Below are positions 29,026 through 37,207 of a stretch of DNA of 64,000 nt, piece after piece. Each line of letters begins with the position of its first letter. Position 1 is the stretch's first letter. The stretch spans positions 41,933 through 105,932 of the forward strand of contig JAJPEN010000024.1 of assembly GCA_021166835.1 (NCBI GenBank), in the 5' to 3' direction. The notes under the pieces were generated by a model that saw only the letters and a program-made list of their open reading frames with translations, made no database searches and was not told the DNA's origin. The DNA is from Burkholderiaceae bacterium (GTDB taxonomy: Bacteria > Pseudomonadota > Gammaproteobacteria > Burkholderiales > Burkholderiaceae). Position numbers and translations under genes: made by a program.

Positions 29026-29127
29026 GCGGTGGACATGTGGACGATGCGCCTGCGGCGCACCGGTGCGTGCGGTGGACAACGCTTGCGCGTTGCCCACCGC
29101 ACGCACCTTCGACCACATGCCCACCGC
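29026..29127. repeat. Large nested palindrome (two concentric inverted repeats)
   Basis: The inner arms are 21 bp at 29062-29082 and 29087-29107 with a 4-base loop (TTGC), matching at 20 of 21 positions. The outer arms are 15 bp at 29026-29040 and 29113-29127, matching at 14 of 15. The heptamer CGGTGGACA occurs in both left arms, so the structure looks like a duplicated palindrome unit. As RNA it would fold into a very stable hairpin. It could be a transcription terminator between metH and the transposase gene, a cruciform site, or a small RNA. Confidence 0.75.
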
Positions 29128-29250
29128 TTTCATCAAAATGAAAAAAGGAGAACCCCGCACGCAGGTGGCGGCTGGCTCGATGGGGCGAGGCGCATGCTTC
29201 CGCCTCGCCCCCGCTCCGCCCCTACGCCCTGCCCGCCGCGCTCCCGCTGC

Positions 29251-29334
29251 GCCCCGCCCCGCCCCGCCACGCCCCGCCACGCCACGCCACGCCACGCCAC
29301 GCCACACCGCGCCGCGCCACACCGCGCCGCGCCG
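29251..29334. repeat. Low-complexity GCCAC/GCCCC pentamer repeat tract
   Basis: A run of near-perfect pentamers (GCCCC, then GCCAC repeated about seven times, then GCCGC/ACACC variants). It is typical of slippage-generated repeats and has no coding signal. It lies 29 bases before copy C of the palindromic family. Confidence 0.7.
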
Positions 29335-29362
29335 TCGCCCCGCCATCTGCAGCAGGACTGCG

Positions 29363-29428
29363 GCTGCGAAGCGCTGCGTTTTCTTCTGTGAAAGCGTTTA
29401 TGTGGAGAGGAATGCAGTGTTCCGCAGC
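29363..29428 (-). repeat. 66-bp dispersed palindromic repeat, copy C (3' side of the RAYT gene)
   Basis: It begins GCTGCGAAGCGCTGCG and ends TGCAGTGTTCCGCAGC. It aligns ungapped with the other four copies; its reverse complement shares ACTGCATTC and AGAAAACGC with copies A and B. It lies 95 bases beyond the stop of the REP-associated transposase, so it flanks that gene together with copy D. Confidence 0.8.
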
Positions 29429-29523
29429 ACGGTCTTGCGGTGAATGGCGTGGGACGCCTTCGCCGTCGCTCTGGTCGTAACGTCGGAGTTCAGCCGATCA
29501 GACGGCCCGCCCTGCGTTCCGCG

Positions 29524-30504
29524 CTATCGCTCGCTGTCCAGCCGTCGATCCGCGAGGATCATGGCCATTGCGTACAGTTCGTCGTGCGTGAGCAGATCGT
29601 GCCGTCGACGGCGTGCGGCGTCCGTGCGCTCGTCGAGGCTCGCGGCGTCGCGAGTCGGGGCACTGCTTGTCGGCGCGCGGCTTTCCGCCTGCTCACGGGG
29701 AGGCCGCTCGCCACTGCTCTCCGCGCGCTTCTGCGCTCGCTGCCGTTGGATCGCCCGCTGCGCGCTCGTTGGGTGGCACCCCAGGCGTCGCGCGAGTTCG
29801 GCTCCGGAGTAGCGCGTCCAACGGGCCGCCGCCAACAGGAAAAGCCGGCGCTCGGCTGCGCCGAATTCGTGCGGCAGGCTGCATCGGCTCCGAAGGGCCT
29901 GCGGGACGGCACGCAGCAGTTGGTCGATCGATGCGTCCCTGGTGACGGAGCTCAGATAGGCGTCCGGATCAGCGGGCGGGCGCCTGTCCGGTACGGAAGG
30001 GTCCGACGAGACGTATTCGTGCAGCCAACTAATGCTCGATGGCCATCGCTTCCCCATGGCGCGGGACCAGCGCCCGCGGTCGACGCACGGCCGGGCGACA
30101 GCGCCGAGCCAGTCGCGATGCGTGCTCCATTCCCATTCGAGCGGGTCTTTGCATAGCGCATCGCGCGTGGGGTTGAGGTGGATGTAGCGCAGGGTCCGCG
30201 CGATGTGCCGGCGATCGCGCTGCACTCTCTCCGGCACCGGCAACTTCTCCCAGTCGAACGAGAGTTGCGGGATCGCGGTGGCGCGCATTTTCGTGCGGAA
30301 GGCCGACAGGACATGCGAGAACGCCCGCAGTGCGCCGTCCTGATCGATCTGCGCCAGCAGATGTACGTGGTCGGGCATCAGAGCGAGGGCGACGACGTCG
30401 AAGTTGCGCGCGATGCGGCTCCACAGCATGGCGCAGGCGCGACGGTCGACGAAGGGACGTGCGCCGCAGGCAGTGCGCGCGACGAGGTGGAACAGTTCGG
30501 GCAT
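29524..30504 (-). CDS. REP-associated tyrosine transposase (RAYT), Y1 HUH family, with C-terminal HTH extension
   Basis: A 326-residue protein of the IS200-like Y1 transposase superfamily. The HUH motif is His46-Val-His48 in LMPDHVHLL. The catalytic Tyr107 is in RYIHLNP, a signature of RAYT proteins. Residues about 218-255 (ERRLFLLAAARWTRYSGAEL and following ARRLGCHPTSAQRAI) form a helix-turn-helix of DnaA-like type, as in long RAYT members. The last 65 residues are charged and low-complexity. RAYTs are single-copy domesticated transposases that cut REP hairpins as single-stranded DNA. The gene is flanked by copies C and D of the 66-bp palindrome. No terminal inverted repeats of an active IS were found. 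Confidence 0.88.
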   Translation of the reverse strand: MPELFHLVARTACGARPFVDRRACAMLWSRIARNFDVVALALMPDHVHLLAQIDQDGALRAFSHVLSAFRTKMRATAIPQLSFDWEKLPVPERVQRDRRHIARTLRYIHLNPTRDALCKDPLEWEWSTHRDWLGAVARPCVDRGRWSRAMGKRWPSSISWLHEYVSSDPSVPDRRPPADPDAYLSSVTRDASIDQLLRAVPQALRSRCSLPHEFGAAERRLFLLAAARWTRYSGAELARRLGCHPTSAQRAIQRQRAQKRAESSGERPPREQAESRAPTSSAPTRDAASLDERTDAARRRRHDLLTHDELYAMAMILADRRLDSER

Positions 30505-30738
30505 CGCTGCATCATGGACGGCGGCCGGCGTTTCGACACTTCAGCGGATGGCTTAGGGGAGATGGCCGATGCCGTGGTTGGCATGCGGGCCGAGCGGCGT
30601 CCGAAGTGCCGAAGTGGATGGGTCGCTACGGGGATGCGGGCGAGTGCGGAGCGCTGCGTGGCGAGTGCCGGCGCCGGGCGACCGGCTGCCCCGCCGCCCG
30701 GCCGCCCCGCCGCCCGGTACGTCTCGTCGCGAACCTGC

Positions 30739-30804
30739 GCTGCGAAAGACTGCAAATAGGGCCGTGAAGTTCTCTTCGTAGCGGAAAACGCTGCAAACGA
30801 CGGC
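30739..30804 (+). repeat. 66-bp dispersed palindromic repeat, copy D (5' side of the RAYT gene)
   Basis: It begins GCTGCGAAAGACTGCAAATA and ends AAACGCTGCAAACGACGGC. In this orientation it aligns ungapped with copy B and the reverse complements of A, C and E, sharing GGAAAACGC and CTCTTCG-type blocks. It is the most diverged copy. It lies 234 bases upstream of the transposase start and is inverted relative to copy C. Confidence 0.72.
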
Positions 30805-30848
30805 GAGGAGGTGATTTGTGCGACGCGGGGCGGTGGCGGCGCCGCCGC

Positions 30849-30990
30849 GCCGGGTGCCGGGTGCCGGGTGCACCGGGTGCGCCGGGTGGCCGGGTTGCCG
30901 GGGGGCACGGGGAGGCACGGGGAGGCACGGGGGCACCGGGCCAACGGGCCCACGGGCTCACGGGCCCACGGGCCCACGGGCCCACGGGGG
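30849..30990. repeat. G-rich low-complexity tract (GGGTGCC and ACGGGCCC runs)
   Basis: Successive short tandem arrays: GGTGCCG units, GGCACGGGGA units, and ACGGGCCC units (about five copies at 30953-30988). It has no coding signal. The long G runs could form G-quadruplexes on the plus strand. It lies close to copy D, as similar tracts lie close to copies B, C and E. Confidence 0.7.
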
Positions 30991-31183
30991 GCGGCAACGC
31001 GCGCCATTGCGCCGCAGCACAGCCCCTCCCTCGACCACCTTCATCGTCCCATTTCCAGAACAATGAATGCCGCCGGACCCCCTAGTGTCCCGGCCGCCGC
31101 ACCCCTATCCTCCCTGCAAGTCCTGCCGCCCGCCTCACCCGGTCTCGGCGAACCCGCAGGCGCAACCCGACAGGAGCAACGAA

Positions 31184-31783
31184 ATGGCCAAAGTCCTGGT
31201 TCTCTACTACTCGTCCTACGGGCACATCGAGCAGATGGCCCACGCGGTCGCCGAAGGCGCGCGCGAGGCCGGCGCGACGGTCGACGTAATGCGCGTCCCG
31301 GAGCTGGTGCCGCCGGAGGTCGCGAAGGCGTCGCACTACAAGCTCGACCAGGAAGCGCCGGTCGCGAAGATCGAGCAACTCGCCGAGTACGATGCGATCG
31401 TCGTCGGCACCGGCACGCGCTTCGGACGCATGTCGTCGCAGATGGCGAACTTCCTCGATCAGGCCGGCGGCCTGTGGGCGCGCGGCGCGCTCAACGGCAA
31501 GGTGGGCGGCGCCTTCACGTCGACCGCCACGCAGCACGGCGGCAACGAGGCGACACTGTTCTCCATCCTCGCCAATCTCATGCACTTCGGTATGGTCACG
31601 GTCGGTCTGCCGTACAGTTACCAGGCGCAGATGAAGATCGACGAGGTCGTCGGCGGCAGTCCGTACGGGGCGACGACAATCGCCGGCGGCGACGGTTCGC
31701 GCCAGCCCTCGGAGATCGACCTCGGCGGGGCCCGTTTTCAGGGCAGGACGATCGCCGAGGTGGCGAACAAGCTGTTCGGCTGA
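31184..31783 (+). CDS. wrbA: NAD(P)H:quinone oxidoreductase WrbA
   Basis: A 199-residue flavodoxin-like protein. The FMN phosphate loop is in [28 protein letters not shown] and [14 protein letters not shown] are WrbA signatures, and the C-terminus has [11 protein letters not shown]. It reduces quinones to hydroquinols in two-electron steps, which lowers redox stress. The ATG at 31184 has AGGAG eight bases upstream. It lies 23 bases before ribA and is probably co-transcribed with it, which would link flavin synthesis to a flavoprotein. Confidence 0.93.
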   Translation: MAKVLVLYYSSYGHIEQMAHAVAEGAREAGATVDVMRVPELVPPEVAKASHYKLDQEAPVAKIEQLAEYDAIVVGTGTRFGRMSSQMANFLDQAGGLWARGALNGKVGGAFTSTATQHGGNEATLFSILANLMHFGMVTVGLPYSYQAQMKIDEVVGGSPYGATTIAGGDGSRQPSEIDLGGARFQGRTIAEVANKLFG

Positions 31784-31806
31784 GGGCAGCGCAGGAGGAG
31801 CGACGA

Positions 31807-32448
31807 ATGGACGAAGTTGGCGGCGGGAAGGTCCGCACGCGCATCGAGCACGTGGGCTCCTGTGCGCTTCCCACTCCGTGGGCGACCTTCCGGCTGCACG
31901 GCTTCGTCGATCCCGAAACCGGTGCGGAGCATATCGCGCTCGCGCTGGGCGATTTCGACGACGGCGCGCCCGTTCTCGCGCGCGTCCATTCCGAGTGCCT
32001 GACCGGCGATGCGCTGTTCAGCCGACGCTGCGACTGCGGCGCGCAGCTGGAGGAAGCGATGCGGCGCATCGCCGCCGAAGGCCGCGGCGTCGTGCTCTAC
32101 TTGCGACAGGAGGGGCGCGGCATCGGACTGTCGAACAAGATCCGCGCATATCGACTGCAGGATTGCGGCGCCGATACGGTGGACGCCAACCTCGCGCTCG
32201 GCTTCGACGCCGACCTGCGCCGCTACGATGTCTGCAAGCCGATGCTCGAGCAACTCGGCGTGCGTTCGCTTCGATTGATGAGCAACAGCCCGGCGAAAGT
32301 GGAAGCCGTGCGCGCATCCGGCGTCGAGGTTGCCGAGCGCGTCGGGATCGAGGTCGGGCTCGACGAGTCGAATCTGCGCTATCTGCGCACGAAGCAGGCC
32401 CGCATGGGACACCTGTTTTCGATGATCGAGGACGAGACGCAGGGCTGA
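31807..32448 (+). CDS. ribA: GTP cyclohydrolase II RibA
   Basis: A 213-residue stand-alone enzyme that opens GTP to the diaminopyrimidine precursor of riboflavin. The zinc ligands Cys64, Cys75 and Cys77 ([18 protein letters not shown]) are present. [18 protein letters not shown] is the GTP-binding segment and [16 protein letters not shown] is the C-terminal signature. The length is normal for single-domain RibA (about 200), without a fused RibB domain. GGAGGAG precedes the ATG at 31807. Confidence 0.93.
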   Translation: MDEVGGGKVRTRIEHVGSCALPTPWATFRLHGFVDPETGAEHIALALGDFDDGAPVLARVHSECLTGDALFSRRCDCGAQLEEAMRRIAAEGRGVVLYLRQEGRGIGLSNKIRAYRLQDCGADTVDANLALGFDADLRRYDVCKPMLEQLGVRSLRLMSNSPAKVEAVRASGVEVAERVGIEVGLDESNLRYLRTKQARMGHLFSMIEDETQG

Positions 32449-32530
32449 GCGTGCGCGCGGCGGGCCAGGCGCCGCCGAGGGCATCGCCGCCGGCCGCCGC
32501 CAGCCGACCCTCGTCACCGCTCCGACCCGC

Positions 32531-33163
32531 TCAGCCGTGCCGGCTCGCGAGGCACTCCGCGAGCTTCGACACGACCTCTTCGCTCGCAGCCAGCGCGCAC
32601 GCCTGCAGGAGGGTCGACGCCGGCTGGTGGCCCTGCTCGGCCGCTTGCCGCAGCCAATGCGCAGCCGACGCTTCGTCGCCCTGCTCGACCAGCAGCTGCG
32701 CGAGTTCGTATTGGGCGGGCGCGTAGCCGAGCGCCGCGGCATTGAAGAAGTGCGCAGCCGCGCGGCGCTTGTCCTGCTCGACGCCGACGCCGTGCAGGTA
32801 CAGCTGCCCCAGCTCCCAGCTCGCCTGCACCTGCTCGAGGCTCATTCCGACGGCGCGCGCGAACCATTCGCGCGCTTCCTCGGGACGCTGCTGCTGCAGG
32901 TAGAGCTTCCCGGCCCAGTAGGCCGCGCTGGCGTCACCCGCGCGTGCGGCCTGCCTGTACCAGCGCAGCGCCTGCGTCCAGTCGCGGTGCACGCCGAAGC
33001 CCGTGCGGTAGTAGTGGCCGGCGCGCACCATGTCGCGCACCGTTCCCTTCTCGGCGGCGGTGATCGACGCGATGGCCAGGCCCTGCCAGTCCTGCATCGG
33101 CACCTGGGCGTGGGCGGTCGAAAGGGTCGCGGCAAGCGCGATCGCGAGGGGCAGGTGCTTCAT
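32531..33163 (-). CDS. Sel1/TPR-like repeat protein, secreted
   Basis: A 210-residue protein with a Sec signal peptide (MKHLPLAIALAATLSTAHAQ). The rest consists of four to five Sel1-type repeats: RAGHYYRTGFGVHRDWTQAL, AAYWAGKLYLQQQRPEEA, ASWELGQLYLHGVGVEQDKR, and AQYELAQLLVEQGDEASA. Sel1 proteins are periplasmic adaptors for protein contacts. It is read from 33163, downstream of the aldehyde dehydrogenase remnant on the same strand. Confidence 0.85.
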   Translation of the reverse strand: MKHLPLAIALAATLSTAHAQVPMQDWQGLAIASITAAEKGTVRDMVRAGHYYRTGFGVHRDWTQALRWYRQAARAGDASAAYWAGKLYLQQQRPEEAREWFARAVGMSLEQVQASWELGQLYLHGVGVEQDKRRAAAHFFNAAALGYAPAQYELAQLLVEQGDEASAAHWLRQAAEQGHQPASTLLQACALAASEEVVSKLAECLASRHG

Positions 33164-33348
33164 GGCGTGGCGGGGCTCATGTCGGTCGGGACGGCGGTCG
33201 GGACGACGGTCGAGGCGCCGACCCGCCAGCAGCGACGATCGGCGCGACCCTCCGACAGTCTGTCGATCGGCGCAGCGCCGCGCATCCGAATCGGGATCGC
33301 GCATATCCATATGCCTGCGCGACGTCGCCCGAGCCGCGGCCCGACGTC

Positions 33349-34804
33349 TCAGCCGTAATTGATCACCAGGTGCCGGATTTCGCTCATCTCCTCCATCGCA
33401 TAGCGCGTCCCTTCGCGCCCGAAGCCCGATTCCTTCCATCCGCCGAACGGCATGTTGTCGATCCGGTAGATCGGCACGTCGTTGATCATCAACCCGCCCA
33501 CTTCCCACTCGTCGATCGCGCGAAACGCCCGGCGAAGATCCTGCGTGAAGATCCCGCCCTGCAGTCCGTAGCGTGAGTCGGCCGCGCGCGCCACGGCCTC
33601 GTCGAAGTCGTCGTAGGCGTTCACGGTAAGTACCGGCCCGAAGATTTCCTCGTCCTCCACCTTCATTCCCGGCCGCGTTGCGGTGAGCACGGTGGGTTGC
33701 ACGACCGCGCGTTCGCGCCTGCCGCCGGTGAGCAGGCGTGCGCCCTGCGCCACGGCCTCTTCGACCCACGCCTGGATGCGTTTCGCCGAGCCCTCGTCGA
33801 TCACCGGTCCGACATCTACCCCTTCCTCGAGCGGATTGCCGACGCGGCACGCTTCGACTTTCGCGACGAGCTTCTCGACGAAGCTCTTTTCGATGCTTCG
33901 ATGCACCAGGATGCGCTGTACGCCGATGCAGTACTGTCCGCCGTAGACCACGCCGCCGCGCACGCAGCGGGCCGCCGCGTAATCCAGATCGGCGTCTTCG
34001 GCGACGATCACCGCGGCCGTTGCCGCCCAGTTCGAGCGCGACCTTCTTGCGTCCGGCGATGTCCTTGATGTGCCAGCCGACCTTCGCGCTGCCGGTGAAG
34101 CTCACCATCGCGAATCGCTCGTCGCGCACCATCTTCTCGGCCAGCGGAATCGGGCAATGGCAGATCTCGAAGGCGCCCTCGGGAAGGCCCGCCTCGGCGA
34201 ACACTTCCTGCAGCAGCCGCGCGGTGAGCGGCGTCTGCGGCGCGGGCTTCAGGACGACGGCGTTGCCCACCGCCAGCGCGGGCGCCACCTTGTGCAAGAC
34301 GAGGTTCAGCGGAAAGTTGAACGGCGCGATCGCGAGCACGAGGCCGATCGGATAGCGGCGGGCGAGGCCGACGCGACGACGGATCCTCGCGAGCGCTTCG
34401 GTGTCCAGCGCATCGAGCGACAGCGCCCGTCCGCTCGTATCGGTGGTCTGATATTCGAACACGCCCGCGTCCATGTCGAGCGGGACTTCCTCGCCGCCGA
34501 AGCGGCGCGCCTCGGCCGCCGCATTCGCGAGATTGAAGGTGGCGCGCGAGACCTCGCCGCGCGCGTCGTACAGCGGCTTGCCGGCCTCGGCGCAGATCAG
34601 CTTCACGAATTCGTCGCGCCGCCTGCGCACGAGCAGCGACGCGCGATCGAGCACGTCGGCGCGTGCAAAGCGCGGCAGGCGCCTGAGCGTCGCGAACGCG
34701 CGCTGCGCGCGTGCAATCGCCGCTTCCATCCGGGCCTCGTCGGACACCGGCATGTGGCCGACCACGGATCCGTCGTACGGGGAAAGAATCGCTTCGGTCT
34801 GCAT
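33349..34804 (-). pseudogene. NAD-dependent aldehyde dehydrogenase interrupted by a one-base frameshift
   Basis: Two frames together encode a complete aldehyde dehydrogenase of about 485 residues. The upstream part (34804 to about 34019) ends in the conserved VALELGGN with the general-base Glu. The downstream part (from about 34011 to 33349) begins MIVAEDADLDYAAAR and contains the nucleophile Cys in GGQYCIGVQR, EEIFGPVL and PFGGWKESGFGREG. Reading AAC-GCC-GCG-GTG instead of the present AAC-GGC-CGC-GGT restores the frame, so a single extra G near 34016-34019 explains the break. This is either a recent loss-of-function mutation or a sequencing error. A divergent LysR gene lies 66 bases upstream and probably controls it. 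Confidence 0.85.
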
Positions 34805-34870
34805 GTTCGTCTCGTTGTCCGTCGCGCGTGCCGGTCGGTACCATTGCGCCGCAGACGACAGGAGGGCAGG

Positions 34871-35797
34871 TTGATCGAGACGGCGAGTCTAAGGTACTTC
34901 CGCGAGGTCGCCAGGCACGGCTCGCTGCGCCGCGCGGCCGAACGACTGTTCGTCGCGCAGAGCGCGATCAGCCGCCAGATCGTCGCGCTCGAAGAGGAAC
35001 TGGGCGTGCAGCTTTTCGAGCGCCGAGCGCGCGGCATGGCGCCCACTGCCGCCGGTCGCCTGCTGCTCGAGTTCGCCGACGACTCGCGTGTTCGATTCGA
35101 CGCGCTGCGCGCGCAGATCCACGAATACGAGACGCTGCATCGCGGGCACGTCGACGTCGCCTGCGTCGAGGGGCTGCTCGCCGGACTCATGACGGTGTTC
35201 ACCGAGCGTTTTCTCGCCGAGCACGAGGGACTCAATCTCGACGTCTCGGCCTACGGCTCGCAGCGCGTGGCCGAAGCGGTGGCCGAGCACGAGGTGGACT
35301 TCGGCATGGTGTTCGGCGGTTCGCCCCGCCGCGACCTGCTCGAGCTCGCGTTCATGAGCCAGCCCCTGTGCGCGATCGTGCGCCCGGCGCATCCGCTTGC
35401 GCGAAGGCGCAAGTGCCGCCTCGCCGACGTAGCCCCGTGGCCGATCGTGCTGCCGAACCGGTCCTTCGGCATCCGCCAGCTGATCGACCGCGTGCGCGCC
35501 ATGCATCGCCTCGAGCTGCACACGGTCGTGGAGACCAACACGCTCGCCTTTGCCTGGCGCCTCGTGCTCGCGAGTGATCGCGTCACTTTCCTGCCGCTCG
35601 ACACGGTGCGCGGCGAGGTTGCCGAAAGGCGGCTCGTCGCGGTTCCGCTCGACGAGCCGCTGCTTCGCGCCACTCGCGTGACGCTGGTGGTGAGCGCCGC
35701 GCGCACCCTCTCGCCGGCGGCCGCCGCCGCCGTCGACTGCATGAAGGCGATGATGTCGCCGGCAAGACGGAGACGTCCGGCGAGCGTTCTGGTTTAG
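34871..35797 (+). CDS. LysR family transcriptional regulator
   Basis: A 308-residue LysR regulator. The N-terminal winged helix has YFREVARHGSLRRAAERLFV and AQSAISRQIVALEEELG, followed by a periplasmic-binding-like effector domain. The TTG start at 34871 has AGGAGGG six bases upstream; no ATG gives a complete HTH. It diverges from the aldehyde dehydrogenase gene, the classic LysR arrangement, so it most likely regulates that gene and itself. The inducer is unknown. Confidence 0.9.
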   Translation: MIETASLRYFREVARHGSLRRAAERLFVAQSAISRQIVALEEELGVQLFERRARGMAPTAAGRLLLEFADDSRVRFDALRAQIHEYETLHRGHVDVACVEGLLAGLMTVFTERFLAEHEGLNLDVSAYGSQRVAEAVAEHEVDFGMVFGGSPRRDLLELAFMSQPLCAIVRPAHPLARRRKCRLADVAPWPIVLPNRSFGIRQLIDRVRAMHRLELHTVVETNTLAFAWRLVLASDRVTFLPLDTVRGEVAERRLVAVPLDEPLLRATRVTLVVSAARTLSPAAAAAVDCMKAMMSPARRRRPASVLV

Positions 35798-35900
35798 AGA
35801 ACGCTCCGCTCGCAAATCTGCGGTTCCCAGCAAGCAGCGTCGCAAGTAGACTCGGTTCCCCATAACGACGGAACTTCACGTCGAACGATCAGGAGACGCC

Positions 35901-37118
35901 ATGACCGCACGCTCGCTTCGCCGCACCCTCGCCTGCGCCGCCGTCGCCGCGGCACCGTTCGTCCTCTCGACGGGCGCCTCCGCCCAGGAAACGATCCGCT
36001 TCGGAGCGCCGCTGCCGCTCACCGGAGCGCTCGCTCCCGAGGCCCTGAAGCAGCAGCAGGGCTACGACCTGTGGGCCGAGCAGGTCAACAAGGCCGGCGG
36101 CATAGACGTCGGCGGCCGGAAGATGAAGGTGGAGATCGTCTACACCGACTACCAGTCGAACACGCCGCGCGCGGTGCAGGCGGCCGAGCAACTGATCACG
36201 CAGGAGAAAGTGAATTTCCTGTTCTCGCCCTTCGGCTCGGGCGCCGCGAAGGCGGCGAGCACGGTCAGCGAGAAATACAGGATGCCGACGATCGCCTCGA
36301 CCGCGTCGTCGTCCCAAGTGTACGACCAGGGCTACAGGTACCTGTTCGGTACCTTCACGCCGAACGACACGCTGACGACCCCGCTCACGCAGATCGTCTC
36401 GCAGAAGGCGCCGCAGGTGAAGCGGGTGGCGATCATCGCGCGCAACGATCTCTTCCCGCTGGCGATCGCGCAGGAGATGGAGAAGTCGGCGAAGAAGCAC
36501 GGCATGGACGTCGTGATGTTCGAGAAATACGCGATCAACACGATGGACCATTCGTCGGCGCTCGCGCAGGTGAAAGCGGCCAACGCGGACTGGATCTTCG
36601 CCACCGGTTACATCAACGATCTCGTGCTGATCCGCAAGCAGATGTCCGACCAGCGCATCGGCGCGCCGGTGGTCACGATGATCGCCGGGCCGGCGTACCA
36701 GGAGTTCATCGACGCGGCCGGCGCCGGCGCCGAGAACATCAGCAGTGCCGCGTGGTGGCATCCCGCCGTGCGCTACCAGGGCAAGGACATCTTCGGCACC
36801 GCCGACAACTACGTGAAGCTGTTCCGCGAGAAGTACAACGTCACGCCCGACTACGCGCAGGCTTCGTCGTCGGTTTCGGGCGCGCTGTTCCAGATGGCGA
36901 TCGAAAAGGCCGGCTCGCTCGATCGCGAGAAGGTCCGCGATGCGCTCGCCGGCATGAACGTGATGACCTTCTGGGGGCCGGTGCATTTCGGCAAGACCGG
37001 CCAGATCGACTCGCTCGAGCCTCCGGTGTTCCAGATCCAGGGCGGAAAGACCGTCGTCGTGCACCCGCCCGAGATCCGGCAGGGCGAACTGAAGCTCGGC
37101 GTCGGCATGCCGCAGTGA
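35901..37118 (+). CDS. Branched-chain amino acid-type ABC transporter substrate-binding protein (LivK-like)
   Basis: A 405-residue periplasmic binding protein with a Sec signal ending GASAQ. The Peripla_BP_6 fold is seen in IRFGAPLPLTGALAPEALKQ, in NFLFSPFGSGAAKAA, and in GTFTPNDTLTTPL. It is longer than E. coli LivK (369) but typical of the versatile family that binds amino acids, amides or aromatic acids. CAGGAGA precedes the ATG. It heads the five-gene liv-type operon. The ligand is not predictable, but the neighbours downstream suggest an aromatic or dicarboxylic compound (inference). Confidence 0.9.
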   Translation: MTARSLRRTLACAAVAAAPFVLSTGASAQETIRFGAPLPLTGALAPEALKQQQGYDLWAEQVNKAGGIDVGGRKMKVEIVYTDYQSNTPRAVQAAEQLITQEKVNFLFSPFGSGAAKAASTVSEKYRMPTIASTASSSQVYDQGYRYLFGTFTPNDTLTTPLTQIVSQKAPQVKRVAIIARNDLFPLAIAQEMEKSAKKHGMDVVMFEKYAINTMDHSSALAQVKAANADWIFATGYINDLVLIRKQMSDQRIGAPVVTMIAGPAYQEFIDAAGAGAENISSAAWWHPAVRYQGKDIFGTADNYVKLFREKYNVTPDYAQASSSVSGALFQMAIEKAGSLDREKVRDALAGMNVMTFWGPVHFGKTGQIDSLEPPVFQIQGGKTVVVHPPEIRQGELKLGVGMPQ

Positions 37119-37207
37119 GCGGCGGGAACCGGGCGGCGGGTACGGCGGGCACGCGCCCCGGGTAGGGGAGCGCCTCCCTCGTACCGCCGCTTTCCGCGGC
37201 GAATCCG

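Larger units (their letters stand above)
28637..29523. other. Repeat-rich intergenic island downstream of metH
   Basis: These 887 bases contain no convincing gene; open frames here are low-complexity in all directions. It holds short tandem CGCAGAGC-type repeats (about 28815-28870), two 66-bp palindromes (copies B and C), a large nested palindrome (29026-29127), and a run of GCCAC pentamers near 29251-29334. Just after the nested palindrome, TTTCATCAAAATGAAA (29128-29143) is a short AT-rich palindrome. It separates metH from the convergent transposase gene. Confidence 0.7.
30505..31183. other. Intergenic region upstream of the RAYT gene and wrbA
   Basis: These 679 bases hold no supported gene. 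They contain copy D of the 66-bp palindrome (30739-30804), then a G-rich low-complexity tract (30849-30990), and finally the wrbA leader with AGGAG at 31172-31176. The transposase and wrbA are divergent, so promoters for both should lie here; none is obvious. Confidence 0.65.

Noticed and set aside
28637..29443. Several open frames of 60-250 codons in both directions downstream of metH
   Set aside because: They consist of low-complexity Arg/Pro/Ala/Gly sequence across repeats and palindromes, without ribosome sites or motifs.
29440..30156. A plus-strand open frame over the transposase gene
   Set aside because: The minus strand encodes a Y1 transposase with its HUH and Tyr motifs; the plus-strand frame has no recognisable features.
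29524..30504. A complete active insertion sequence of the IS200/IS605 type
   Set aside because: No tnpB, no element-specific ends and no target duplication were seen; the length and motifs fit a domesticated RAYT.
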